Shown here piece after piece: positions 6,713 through 14,700 of a DNA stretch of 18,076 bases; positions within the stretch are counted from its first letter, which is position 1; each line of letters opens with the position of its first letter. Position numbers and translations under genes: made by a program. The notes under the pieces are model-generated. The model was not told where the DNA came from. It saw only the letters and a program-made list of their open reading frames with translations, and searched no databases. This stretch comes from an uncultured archaeon (GTDB lineage: Archaea; Thermoproteota; Nitrososphaeria; Nitrososphaerales; CALBXV01), in contig CALBXV010000352.1 of NCBI GenBank assembly GCA_937890045.1, positions 1 to 18,076 of the forward strand, given 5' to 3'.

Positions 6713-7067
6713 CTTGTACGATGAAATATACAATGACATTACGAAGGACAATGATGCGAAGGATGGGCACACAAGTATAGAGATACAACGAGAAGCGTTG
6801 GACTTTACATTCAAGAAGTTGTCAATCATCAAGATGGATGAGTGGCGTAAGTCCTTTGAAGAAAACGGTTACATCAAAATCTATTCACCTATTCTAGAGG
6901 AGAATGTATACTTGTGCCAAGACCATATGTTTGATAGTATAAAGGACAGGTTTTCCGATGTCATCTACAAGGCATCTGAATTGTCAGCTCTCAAAGGACT
7001 TACAACGGAGGATATCAAATGTCTGCACATGGGGAAGAAGGTAATGAGAGGGAGCATCCTAATTTAG
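6615..7067 (+). CDS. Hypothetical protein (150 aa) carrying the second 34-bp repeat
   Basis: Not recognised. ATG 6615 is chosen (CGGAG upstream), so the first 98 bases overlap the helicase end in a different frame. The chain is charged and helical, with no transmembrane or enzyme motif. Residues around 49-59 (KDGHTSIEIQR) are encoded by direct-repeat copy 2 (6758-6791). The same DNA at copy 1 is read as EGWAHKYRDTT. Position after the helicase suggests a replication accessory role, but the sequence does not show it. Its end overlaps a small gene at 7019. Confidence 0.65.
   Translation: MDYEKEAAKVLDSRGCKPSRPQVLSLMGKIVNDLYDEIYNDITKDNDAKDGHTSIEIQREALDFTFKKLSIIKMDEWRKSFEENGYIKIYSPILEENVYLCQDHMFDSIKDRFSDVIYKASELSALKGLTTEDIKCLHMGKKVMRGSILI
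6758..6791 (+). repeat. 34-bp direct repeat, copy 2
   Basis: Exact match to 3666-3699. The two copies lie 3092 bp apart in the same orientation, inside genes and in different reading frames, and bracket the recombinase, two small genes, the helicase and the start of this gene. Confidence 0.9.
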
Positions 7068-7186
7068 CAGCCATCTTGGATGGGCTTAGTTTCCTTCTTA
7101 AGGAACATCGCAAGAAGATACTTGATATGGAAGAACATCTTGTTTTTATGAAGGAACAGCTCCAACAAGACAATGCTGATCATTGA
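7019..7186 (+). CDS. Small hypothetical protein (55 aa)
   Basis: ATG 7019 follows a strong CGGAGG with seven bases between, so it is likely real. It overlaps the previous gene by 49 bases and the next by 14. The product begins MSAHGEEGNEREHPNLAAI and then forms a charged helix (FLLKEHRKKILDMEEHLVF). No family recognised; a small coiled-coil partner is possible. Confidence 0.65.
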   Translation: MSAHGEEGNEREHPNLAAILDGLSFLLKEHRKKILDMEEHLVFMKEQLQQDNADH

Positions 7187-7406
7187 ATGTTTTGCATCTT
7201 TATTCACTATACTGGCACAATGGTGTTTCTCTAAGGGGAACTCAAAGACAGGTGTACGTCTGGCACTGGTTGGTCAGTGTTTCTGGATTGAGTTTATATT
7301 TGGCTTTGGGTTCCCTGATCTGCCTATTCATTATGGGTTGATACCAGCGGATTTAACCATAGGTGTCATCCACCTGAGAGCATTCATGAAGCAGGTGGTA
7401 CGCTGA
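7173..7406 (+). CDS. Small three-segment membrane protein, PnuC-like
   Basis: The 77-aa protein has three hydrophobic stretches at about 2-19, 28-47 and 54-71, separated by short polar loops (SKGNSKTG; FPDLP). The pattern resembles small PnuC-like phage membrane proteins. Holin activity is another option, as the M15 endolysin lies two genes downstream. ATG 7173 overlaps the previous gene's end by 14 bases; the ribosome site is weak. Its stop overlaps the nuclease start (TGATG). Confidence 0.65.
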   Translation: MLIIECFASLFTILAQWCFSKGNSKTGVRLALVGQCFWIEFIFGFGFPDLPIHYGLIPADLTIGVIHLRAFMKQVVR

Positions 7407-7771
7407 TGGGTAGGGCGAGTCGTCAGAAGGGACAGCGTGGAGAGCGTGAGGTATGTAAACTCTTGGCTGATAAGCTAGGTGGTGAGTACAAGAGAAACCT
7501 GATGCAAACTCAGGATGGTGGTTATGATGTGCTGGGTCTGGAAGGGTATGCCATAGAGGTGAAGTTCCAAGAGAAGCTACAGATCGAAAAGTGGTGGGAA
7601 CAAACTGTTGACCAAGCCAATGGTAAGATTCCCGTATTATTTTTCAGGCGAAGCAGGGAAGATTGGCGTGTCGTGTTACCTTTAGAGCCACCGCATAAGA
7701 GTTATTACTCTGTTGTGCCTATAGACTATTTTTTGGGGAGCATATGTGATGGGAATCATAGAAAAAATTAA
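7406..7771 (+). CDS. PD-(D/E)XK nuclease, Holliday-junction-resolvase-like
   Basis: The 121-aa protein fits the small PD-(D/E)XK endonuclease and resolvase type. It has a basic N-terminus with GEREV (E13/E15), GYDVLG (Asp41), EVK (Glu51, Lys53) and a trailing WWEQ (Gln66), giving the catalytic acid-x(n)-ExK order. Such proteins resolve branched DNA or cut DNA during recombination or packaging. Which substrate applies here is inferred only from the fold. Start ATG 7406 overlaps the previous stop (TGATG). The last residues overlap the next small gene by 23 bases. Confidence 0.75.
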   Translation: MGRASRQKGQRGEREVCKLLADKLGGEYKRNLMQTQDGGYDVLGLEGYAIEVKFQEKLQIEKWWEQTVDQANGKIPVLFFRRSREDWRVVLPLEPPHKSYYSVVPIDYFLGSICDGNHRKN

Positions 7772-7988
7772 GGTCGATTTACGTACTAAGCCAGAGCGTC
7801 CTGTTGATGACATAGAAAAGCTGTACAAGGAATTTATCAAGGTAACAAACGGACAGTGTGTTAATACCAAGCGACTCAAGAGAATGGTTGAGTATATTGT
7901 TTACCTAGAGGGGAAGTTGGATCGTAAGGATACTAACTTTAAACGCATGAAGAAACACATTCACGAACTGGAGGAGATGACAAAATGA
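7749..7988 (+). CDS. Small hypothetical protein (79 aa), coiled-coil-like
   Basis: Not recognised. An ATG at 7749 with GGGGAG upstream is preferred over the GTG 7746. It is Lys/Asp/Glu-rich, with a helical second half (YIVYLEGKLDRKDTNFKRMKKH). Its stop at 7988 overlaps the M15 peptidase start (ATGATG). It may be a lysis or regulatory accessory; the sequence does not say. Confidence 0.65.
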   Translation: MGIIEKIKVDLRTKPERPVDDIEKLYKEFIKVTNGQCVNTKRLKRMVEYIVYLEGKLDRKDTNFKRMKKHIHELEEMTK

Positions 7989-8356
7989 TGACTGTAGACT
8001 GGAGTGATATGAAATATTTCAGCCCAACAGAATTCGCATGTCAACACTGTGGTAAGGAGGGAATAGATCCTGAGTTGGTGTATGAAATGGATCGGCTAAG
8101 AGAATTGTTCGGACTACCTATCACGATAACGAGTGGTTATCGTTGCCCTGACCATCCCTTAACAAAGGATAGGCAATCAAGTAGTCACGCAATAGGTTTG
8201 GCATGTGATATTTCTATCAAGAGTAGCAGGGAAAGATATATGTTGCTTGATATTATTTTTACTCACGACTTGTTCTGTCGTATCGGAATTGGTGATAACT
8301 ATTTACACCTTGATCTGGACAAGGACAAGTCCCAAATGTTAGTATGGTTGTATTAA
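7985..8356 (+). CDS. M15-family peptidase, probable endolysin
   Basis: The 123-aa protein matches the zinc D-Ala-D-Ala carboxypeptidase-like M15 family (peptidase_M15_3 type), which cuts peptidoglycan cross-links. It shows ITSGYRCPDHP (about 48-58), the ligands His68 in SSHAIGLACD with Asp75, and the third ligand His108 in HLDL. It starts with YFSPTEFACQHCGK, a common N-terminus of the family. There is no signal peptide or separate wall-binding domain, so it likely exits by a holin. Start ATG 7985 is preceded by GGAGGA. Its last 3 bases overlap the stop of the minus-strand terminase gene (8353). Confidence 0.85.
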   Translation: MMTVDWSDMKYFSPTEFACQHCGKEGIDPELVYEMDRLRELFGLPITITSGYRCPDHPLTKDRQSSSHAIGLACDISIKSSRERYMLLDIIFTHDLFCRIGIGDNYLHLDLDKDKSQMLVWLY

Positions 8357-9075
8357 ATTACTTCGCATACTACATCCCCAAAGAATGTCCCACCGTTCGC
8401 TGAAGATAAGCCTACTATCTTTTTAGCCATAGGAACTGCTGCCGTGTAGGCGTTCTCAAATTCCGGTTGGAAGGCACACTCATCTGATATCACAAGACTT
8501 GCGGTATGAGATCGGATGATGTGTCCTCCTTCTGGAATTCCCCACACAATACTTCCATTCGCAAATCGCATCTTCGCATAGCTGCAATCTACTGGCACCA
8601 TTTCTTTTAACCATGCTGGCAGGTGATAATAGACGAAGGACATGCGAGAGTTCTCTGGTTTCTTGTCGTATACCAGAGATGCTGCATCCTCTTCCTTCTT
8701 ACTCTGTATAAAGATCGACTGATGTGGAAAGAACAATGCCAACCACAAGGCATACAGTATCATCAGCCAAGACATACGAATCTGTCTGCTCTTGGGTATA
8801 AATATTCTACCGGATTCATGAACGGCAGTAACAATTTCCTTAAGGTAATCCTTGGGAGGAAATGGCTTGACTGGCGTTTCACTGTCATGCTCATCCTTCG
8901 TCATGACAATACCAGAGAATATGAAGTTATTTGGGTTCGCTATCCAGTGTCTCAGTAACAGGAGCCTGTGTAACTCCCCCAAGGAGTCCGATGATAGCCG
9001 ATTCAAGCCCCTTTTGACTGAGTCCTTGCTCAGTCCCGATAACTCCAGCGACTGCGTGTTTAGTTGGTTTGTCAT
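8353..9075 (-). CDS. terL: Large terminase, ATPase module (N-terminal half, split gene)
   Basis: The 240-aa protein is the ATPase half of the phage large terminase, the motor that pumps DNA into the capsid. It has an atypical Walker A KSRQIRMSW (about 95-103), Walker B LVISDE (194-199, with the catalytic Glu), and a coupling motif GLSSANG (222-228). It stops just after FFGDVV, with CEVI as the last residues, where an intact terminase would enter its nuclease domain. That domain is encoded separately at 10847-11728, upstream in transcription. ATG 9075 is chosen; it overlaps the small terminase gene by 149 bases and lacks a good ribosome site, so a later start is possible. Conserved N-terminal residues (RHWIANPNNFIFSGIV) lie within the overlap and favour an early start. 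Confidence 0.9.
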   Translation of the reverse strand: MTNQLNTQSLELSGLSKDSVKRGLNRLSSDSLGELHRLLLLRHWIANPNNFIFSGIVMTKDEHDSETPVKPFPPKDYLKEIVTAVHESGRIFIPKSRQIRMSWLMILYALWLALFFPHQSIFIQSKKEEDAASLVYDKKPENSRMSFVYYHLPAWLKEMVPVDCSYAKMRFANGSIVWGIPEGGHIIRSHTASLVISDECAFQPEFENAYTAAVPMAKKIVGLSSANGGTFFGDVVCEVI

Positions 9076-9544
9076 ATCCAAACAGATCTCTTAATGATTT
9101 CAATGCATCCATCTTGTTGTAGAACTTTAACTTGATCAGGTTCTTACCGTTAGCCCCCTTCCCAGAACGAGCTTCCTCTATCTCCGCAATAGGACGCATA
9201 TCTATGGAGTAGGATTTGTTAACCTCAATCCCACCATCCTGTGAAAACTTGTAGTATCGTGCAGGATCAAGAAAAGCTATACGTGCGTACTCCTGTGCTA
9301 CCTTGTCAAGATTGACGTTGGTAGCCTCCTCAAGTTCTCTCCTGCGATCTCCCAATCTGGCAAGAAACTTCTTATCTCTCATCAGTGCAGGTACACGTTT
9401 CTCCAGAGACTTGACTGCATACCCTGCTAACATGGCAGATCTATACTTACTCTGGTGGGGATGCAGTAGGAGTAACTCGATAAACTTATCTTGCTTCTCG
9501 TAATGCTTCCCTACGTTCTCACCCTCTTCTATTAGTCTAGCCAT
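8927..9544 (-). CDS. terS: Small terminase subunit
   Basis: The 205-aa protein resembles phage small terminases, which recognise the packaging site and hand DNA to the motor. The N-terminal helical region has LAGYAVKSLEKRVPALMRDKK (about 39-59), like the helix-turn-helix core. The second half has YARIAFLDPARYY (86-98), then KFYNKMDALKSLRDLFGY (140-157), a layout common in the Terminase_2-type family. Start ATG 9544 is preceded by AAGGAAC, 10 bases after the upstream stop. It overlaps the ATPase-half gene at its 3' end, the normal small-then-large order. Confidence 0.75.
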   Translation of the reverse strand: MARLIEEGENVGKHYEKQDKFIELLLLHPHQSKYRSAMLAGYAVKSLEKRVPALMRDKKFLARLGDRRRELEEATNVNLDKVAQEYARIAFLDPARYYKFSQDGGIEVNKSYSIDMRPIAEIEEARSGKGANGKNLIKLKFYNKMDALKSLRDLFGYDKPTKHAVAGVIGTEQGLSQKGLESAIIGLLGGVTQAPVTETLDSEPK

Positions 9545-9553
9545 ACTTGTTCC

Positions 9554-10195
9554 TTATGAATAGCCAGCCCTGATTTTAGCTGGTTTGATTACTGAAATGT
9601 TAGCTCGTTTACGTTTATCATAATACTCAAGAAGTCTGACTATGCAGTCACGAGCCGGGGGATAGTTAGCCTTGATAGCTTCCAAACATATACCCCATAT
9701 CTTGAGTTGTGCATCATCGTTGTTCTTCTTTGTCCTCGCGAACCATTCCCTCAGTATGACAGAGTTATTGTTTCTTCTCTTCTCATCCTCAAAGATAACC
9801 CTAATACGAAGTTCTTTCCTTATTCTATTCCGCAAGTCATCATCAGAGCATACAAAGATCAGTCTCTCCACCTTGTTCTCGTGAAGAAAATCCTTGATGT
9901 CCTGAATAAATTCTTCAGATAGTCTCCCAATAATCTCATCAAAGATGTGATACTCAGGATCGGGTACCCATTGATCGGTGTCTTCCTCAAACGTCTTGGG
10001 TAACTTGGCAGACACCACACAGTACGCCTGTGGATTATCATCATTGCCCAAGAAGAGGCTTCCAGTAACCATGTCACATGGATGCCATGCGTTCTTGATC
10101 TTCAGGGATAACCCACCTTGGGTATAGTCTATGTTAGTGCTTGCTGTCGCTATCGCCACAATGTGATCTGTTAGGAGTTGAGTCAGACATGTCAA
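9554..10195 (-). CDS. Hypothetical protein (about 213 aa)
   Basis: Not recognised. The start is uncertain: the ORF opens with a TTG at 10195 that lacks a good ribosome site; a GTG at 10159 is an alternative. The N-terminal part is beta-rich (GGLSLKIKNAWHPCDMVTGSLF), the middle is a charged helical stretch (EDTDQWVPDPEYHIFDEI), and the end is basic. A cluster of Asp/Arg (CSDDDLRNRIRKELRIR, near 115-131) may be a regulatory or nucleic-acid-binding surface. It lies just before the small terminase gene and overlaps the previous gene's end by 62 bases, so it may be a packaging or capsid accessory. Confidence 0.55.
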   Translation of the reverse strand: MTCLTQLLTDHIVAIATASTNIDYTQGGLSLKIKNAWHPCDMVTGSLFLGNDDNPQAYCVVSAKLPKTFEEDTDQWVPDPEYHIFDEIIGRLSEEFIQDIKDFLHENKVERLIFVCSDDDLRNRIRKELRIRVIFEDEKRRNNNSVILREWFARTKKNNDDAQLKIWGICLEAIKANYPPARDCIVRLLEYYDKRKRANISVIKPAKIRAGYS

Positions 10196-10343
10196 TGATA
10201 TTGCCTACCAAACCATTGATACGCTTGCGCCCTGCTATTGAGGACACATCAGTCAAGTCTTCCTCTGGTTTCATGAATTTAATCTTGCTGTAATCATCAC
10301 CGTATTCGGCAAGATTCTCTTCGTGTGTATTGTATTTAGGCAT
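10134..10343 (-). CDS. Small acidic hypothetical protein (69 aa)
   Basis: Start ATG 10343 is preceded by AAGGAAC. The protein begins MPKYNTHEENLAEYGDDYSK and has no recognised domain. It overlaps the previous gene by 8 bases and the next by 62. Its acidic, low-complexity C-terminus (SDSTPNRSHCGDSDSKH) suggests a disordered tail. Confidence 0.55.
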   Translation of the reverse strand: MPKYNTHEENLAEYGDDYSKIKFMKPEEDLTDVSSIAGRKRINGLVGNIIDMSDSTPNRSHCGDSDSKH

Positions 10344-10488
10344 TAGTATGTTCCTTTTTTTTAGTTAACTTTATAGATTTTACTCTAACAACGTTACACG
10401 TATCACAAAAATAATCATGATACCATTCATAATCAGTCATACCCTGTGATCTAACCTCCATTTTCTTTTTACACTTAGGGCATTTCAT
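10336..10488 (-). CDS. Small zinc-ribbon protein (50 aa)
   Basis: ATG 10488 starts MKCPKCKKKMEVRSQG, ends at 10336, and carries CPKC (C3, C6) plus CDTC (C28, C31), a four-Cys zinc ribbon. A GTG at 10578 would extend it by 30 residues, but that stretch lies over the 51-aa gene below in another frame, so the ATG is preferred. The ribosome site is weak; it may be coupled to the previous gene, overlapping its last 14 bases. Small zinc ribbons are common in phages. Confidence 0.6.
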   Translation of the reverse strand: MKCPKCKKKMEVRSQGMTDYEWYHDYFCDTCNVVRVKSIKLTKKKEHTNA

Positions 10489-10630
10489 ATGGCTTAACGT
10501 AATCTTTCTTTTTATTTGGGATGACACGAGTCCTGAACTCATCGTCCTTACCAAATGCTTTGGCAACAGCATCGGCACCAGACTTAGTCTTGATACGTCT
10601 AATTACTAATCCTCGTTTATTGCCTTTCAA
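10475..10630 (-). CDS. Small basic hypothetical protein (51 aa) with a TTG start
   Basis: TTG 10630 has GAAGGAG upstream, and the frame gives MKGNKRGLVIRRIKTKSG, a mid AKAFGKDDEFRTRVIP and a KKKDYVKPYEMP end. It sits two bases after the Lys/Pro-rich gene and ends by overlapping the zinc-ribbon start. It is under the usual length limit for automatic calls. No family recognised; the shape is basic and helical, perhaps nucleic-acid binding. Confidence 0.65.
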   Translation of the reverse strand: MKGNKRGLVIRRIKTKSGADAVAKAFGKDDEFRTRVIPNKKKDYVKPYEMP

Positions 10631-10632
10631 CT

Positions 10633-10836
10633 TTATATGCTCCTTCGTGATGGTTTTTTAGACATACTCCTACCATAGTAAGGTAACTTTTCAACCTTGG
10701 GCTGTTTCTTCTTAGGCCTCTTAGGCTTCTTGGGCTGTTTGTCCTCAGGCTTCTTAGGCTTCCTAGGTTTGTATGGCTTTAATTTTTTGTATGAATCTTT
10801 CTTCTTTGGGTTTTTAGGTACTACTACAATCCCCAT
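10633..10836 (-). CDS. Lys/Pro-rich low-complexity basic protein (67 aa)
   Basis: Start ATG 10836 has a perfect AAGGAGG upstream. The protein is a highly charged, repeat-like chain (KPRKPKKPEDKQPKKPKRPKKK), with very few hydrophobic residues outside its start (MGIVVVP) and end. The imperfect 9-15-base repeats in the DNA suggest slippage-driven growth. Such proteins resemble histone H1 tails or ejection proteins and could compact DNA or dock the motor, but nothing here proves a function. It lies directly after the terminase nuclease half. Confidence 0.7.
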   Translation of the reverse strand: MGIVVVPKNPKKKDSYKKLKPYKPRKPKKPEDKQPKKPKRPKKKQPKVEKLPYYGRSMSKKPSRRSI

Positions 10837-10846
10837 GTTGTCCTCC

Positions 10847-11728
10847 TTAGTTTATAATGTGCTTACCGATATCAAAGCTGTCTACCTTTTCAGCCATCCA
10901 GTTAGAGGATAGCATCTTGAATACATACTTGGCAGCATCGATAGTATGATTGTTCTTATCCACCATTGATTCCTTGACGTTCTTATGCTGTCCAGTAGCA
11001 TTGGCCCACTCAGAGTATCGCCACTGTGACATCTCACTCCAATGATTATTGCATGTCTGTAATATCCGATAGCGTGGGTTGGTGTGCGCCCCCTTCTTCT
11101 TATTCATTTTACCCCACATCTGCTCGTTGATCAGCTCCGCAAACTCAGTGTCACCACCACGTGCGCCCTTGATAAAGTGTACTCCCTGTTCACTAAACAA
11201 CTGGGCCATGCTGACAAGGTCTGTTACTCCTGAACGCTCCTGTGTCTTAGCCCACATGGATGGGTCAGCTACCATCCAGTCCAACATATAGTAATGTTCA
11301 TAATTCTTGATGTGGTCACATGTCGCTACATATCCTGCGTTCTTCTTGTAATATTCATAAACACAATAGTAGTCATCGTTCTTCCTATCATGTGCGATAA
11401 CAACAAACGCTGTCGTACCCCTGCCTGCATAGTCAAACCCACCATATAGGTGCCAGTTATCTGGCATCTCCTTGAACGGGGGTATGTAGATCCTCTCCCT
11501 GAACTCTTCCATCTGAGGAAATACGAGTTGACCACCCTGTGCGTTGAAGTCAATCTCCATTTCCCTACGCCACTTGGCACCTTCTAACCCACCGGGATAA
11601 CCAAGCAGGGCTTTGGCCATCCACTTCTTTCCTTCTGTAGTGGATACATCCTTGTCTGGATCGGCTGAGTAATGCACCTTGACTACCCTTAACCCATCCT
11701 TGGTTATGTAATCTGAGATACCTTTCAT
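10847..11728 (-). CDS. terL: Large terminase, nuclease module (C-terminal half, split gene)
   Basis: The 293-aa protein is the RNase H-like nuclease half of the large terminase. It begins MKGISDYITKDGLRVV, enters KVHYSADPDKD and GGQLVFP, and then shows the three acidic sites: GFDYAG (Asp99), VADPS (Asp155) and NNHTIDAAKY (Asp264). All catalytic acids are present, so cleavage activity is plausible. ATG 11728 overlaps the upstream stop as TGATG, so it is translationally coupled to the LPD38 gene; a GTG at 11731 is the alternative. The ATPase half (8353-9075) is about 1.8 kb downstream in transcription, so the two parts are in swapped order. They probably assemble as a complex; this is inferred. 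Confidence 0.9.
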   Translation of the reverse strand: MKGISDYITKDGLRVVKVHYSADPDKDVSTTEGKKWMAKALLGYPGGLEGAKWRREMEIDFNAQGGQLVFPQMEEFRERIYIPPFKEMPDNWHLYGGFDYAGRGTTAFVVIAHDRKNDDYYCVYEYYKKNAGYVATCDHIKNYEHYYMLDWMVADPSMWAKTQERSGVTDLVSMAQLFSEQGVHFIKGARGGDTEFAELINEQMWGKMNKKKGAHTNPRYRILQTCNNHWSEMSQWRYSEWANATGQHKNVKESMVDKNNHTIDAAKYVFKMLSSNWMAEKVDSFDIGKHIIN

Positions 11729-14700
11729 CACTGTACCATGAGTTCTTTAACCCTTGGATGATCACGGAATTGACGAATGAATCCCCCTTTCCATATGGGT
11801 AATTTCTTCAAAGTTTGAAATAGAATACGTTGTTTCTCTGGACTTGATTCAAGCATTTTATCTACCACCTGCTCAACCTGTATGCTAGTATCTCTCGTGA
11901 CAAATACTTCTCGCCAATACCGTGCTTCTGGTAGATAGCCAATTCGATCCTTGAAATCAACCTGTGTCTTGACACTACGTTTCAGAGAATTCTTTTGCGT
12001 TTCGGTAAGCTTGGACTCTTTGATTGCCTCGAGGGCTTTACCTATTAATATATTTTTAGCATTTGTGGCTACTCTCCTTTCGGGAGATCCTTCAGTACCA
12101 GCATGTACGTCCAACCTGTTAAGTTCATTCATAAGTCCGTTTACTTTATTCTTAACGTGTTGCTTAACTCCAAGCCCATCTTCCCTGATTTGTTGTGCCT
12201 TCTTTCTGCTTTGCTGATCGAATAGTTTAGAATAGCTTATTAATCTTGCGGTGCCCGGAAACTTGGAGAGAAAATCAAGCCTTCCAAATTTCTGAGCCTT
12301 ATTAATTTCATGTCGGTCTTCATCGTTGGCCTGCTCCAACATATAATCTATCGCCCTTGTACTTACGTTAATTAGCTTGATAACAGAGTTTGATGGAGTA
12401 AGAATTTGTTCAAATGCAAGCTGTGTTCTGGCAGGAGAAAGCTCCAGCAATCCAGCGGAACCCTCTTTGCCACCAGTCCACTCGCTGATAGCCTTGAACC
12501 CCTTTGCGAATAAGGGGTGCGTATTCCAGTTTACCTCTGCAGACTTGGCAGTCATCTCTGGGCCACGGTATGCATACTTCCCTCGCCATAGATCAAAATT
12601 AAGAAATAATACCACCAAAGCTTTTAAAGTAGGTGGAAAATTACCAAGGAATGGGATCATGTTCTTAACATTATTAAGAAGAACATCATCTCTCATATTC
12701 CATATTCGCTCTTCAGCTTGAAGATCATCTCCTGTTGCCGTATTGAAACCCTGCATAAATTTTGATATGACCAACATCGCAAGACTCTGCACGGCTGCCT
12801 GACCGGGGTCAATTCTTATCTTAAAATATGCCCTCCTCGTACCAGCAGGAGTCTTCTCATCAAGCCACGGTATGGGTATAGGGATATAAGTTCCATAGTC
12901 CTTATCATCCATCCCCTCCATCATCTCTCCATGAAACAACATATTAGTTACATATACGGCTGAGGTTAAAGCGAAGAAAGAAGACAGCTTCCACATCGCA
13001 ATAGCTCTATTCTCAGCTCTTTGTTTACCAGTTACACTAGAATCACCGCCAGATAATGTTTCAAACATGCCAGTAGTAGCACGTAGCATAGCATTCAGAT
13101 AAGGGAAAAACTTATCATTAGTTTTACCAAGGGAACCTCCCTGTGCAAAGTCTAGATACCTACGTGCAATCCATGTAGCTTCTTTGCGCATGTCCTCTGT
13201 CTCAGGGAGCTTACCGTTCTTAGTTCTATTGCGTAACACACGTTCTCTGACGGCAAGACGTACCCATAATTCTGACTTCTGCCCAAAGAAACTTAAGGCG
13301 TGTTCGGCCTTCTTAAGACCGGGATGTTCAATCATGTAAGCTATTCCCTTCCTCCCCTTAGCCAAGCCCTGTGCCGTGAGGAAAGACATCATGCCACCTT
13401 CTTTGAGATACTTAAGCGCACGCCCCTTCAGCTTACCAGTATGCCACACGTCTTTTCGGACTCTCCACATATCTCCAATTAACTGGGCAATTCCTATAGG
13501 AGCCTTGCTACTAAATTCTTTACCGGATCTAAAGTAAGAGAAGAACATATCCATAGGAAGGTTAACCAAGGCAAATCCGGGATTTAGTCCTGTTGCCATT
13601 GCTTTTAATATAGGAGTACCAGATAGTATTCTTAATGTATTCAGATGGTTATCATGCCATATCGGATCAAAGCGATTCCACTGATCGGCTAGGTCTTTAC
13701 GCATAACCATAATCTTATCTTCGCCATCAATCCTTACGTGTATCTTCCCGAATGTTCCACCAACAGGCTTGCCATCCATTGTGTATAACTTATCCCCAAC
13801 CTTCTTGGCTTCCGTGACAAGATTGTAATCAGGATTCTTCTTGATAAAATCCCACAACATAGTGGCAGACCTATTGCGTGCTACCCTATCATGCAATCTT
13901 AAAATATATTCTCTTAGCAAGGTCGATGGGTCTCTCAATGTAGCTTGCGTACTACCGCTAGTTATTGCTTCGAGGGCATCATGCTCACCATGAGGATCTA
14001 AGTACTGGATGTATCTTCGTGGGCTATAGTCACCCACCTTCTCCATATTAAGATAAGCCTCTTCAGATATTAATCCCTCTTTCCTCATCATAGTTAACTG
14101 GTCAGCGTATACTTGGAATATCTTCTTGGCACGAACATGCATCTTGGTATAGATGGCAGGGGTAGCCTTGTGGAATTTAACTCGCCATACCCTTGCCTCT
14201 TTAGCAGTCATATCTTGCGGATGAAGAACGAGACTCTCTTCTAATACTTTCTGCACCTGCTCTTTAGCTTCCACTTCAGCTTCTTCTCTTGTCTTGTATT
14301 TACTAAACCCATATGTTTCCTTAGCTTTTTCACCCTGTTTCTTTATAATTATATATAATCCTTTACCCGGAGCCTGTTGCATTTGCGCCACCATTTTGCT
14401 AGCTCGCTTAGCCCCAAGAATTTTAATCGACCTAGCCATCCCTTCTTCTGTATCTATACGTAAGACCTCGCCAAGCGCACCGTCTTTTATTATGTCTTGT
14501 GCAACAGCCTTACTATTCTTGTCAATGGCTTCTATCCTCATGGCGTGCATGAGATCCCCCAACACAACCTGCTCACTTTTTGTGAGTCCTGAGAGTAATT
14601 CACTTTCTATTTCTTCATATAAAGCTGCACCCTCGGCAGATAACCCAGCTCCTAATTCTATTTCACGTACAATCTTATCCCCCGCTGGGCCCATTTTTCT

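Noticed and set aside
10633..10836. Repeated short units that might suggest a CRISPR array
   Set aside because: They encode the Lys/Pro repeats of a gene with a good ribosome site and have no regular spacers.
8353..11728. Split intein or intron as cause of the terminase split
   Set aside because: The ATPase half ends only four residues (CEVI) past the motif, no intein or homing-endonuclease motif is seen, and the order is swapped, which simple insertion cannot explain.
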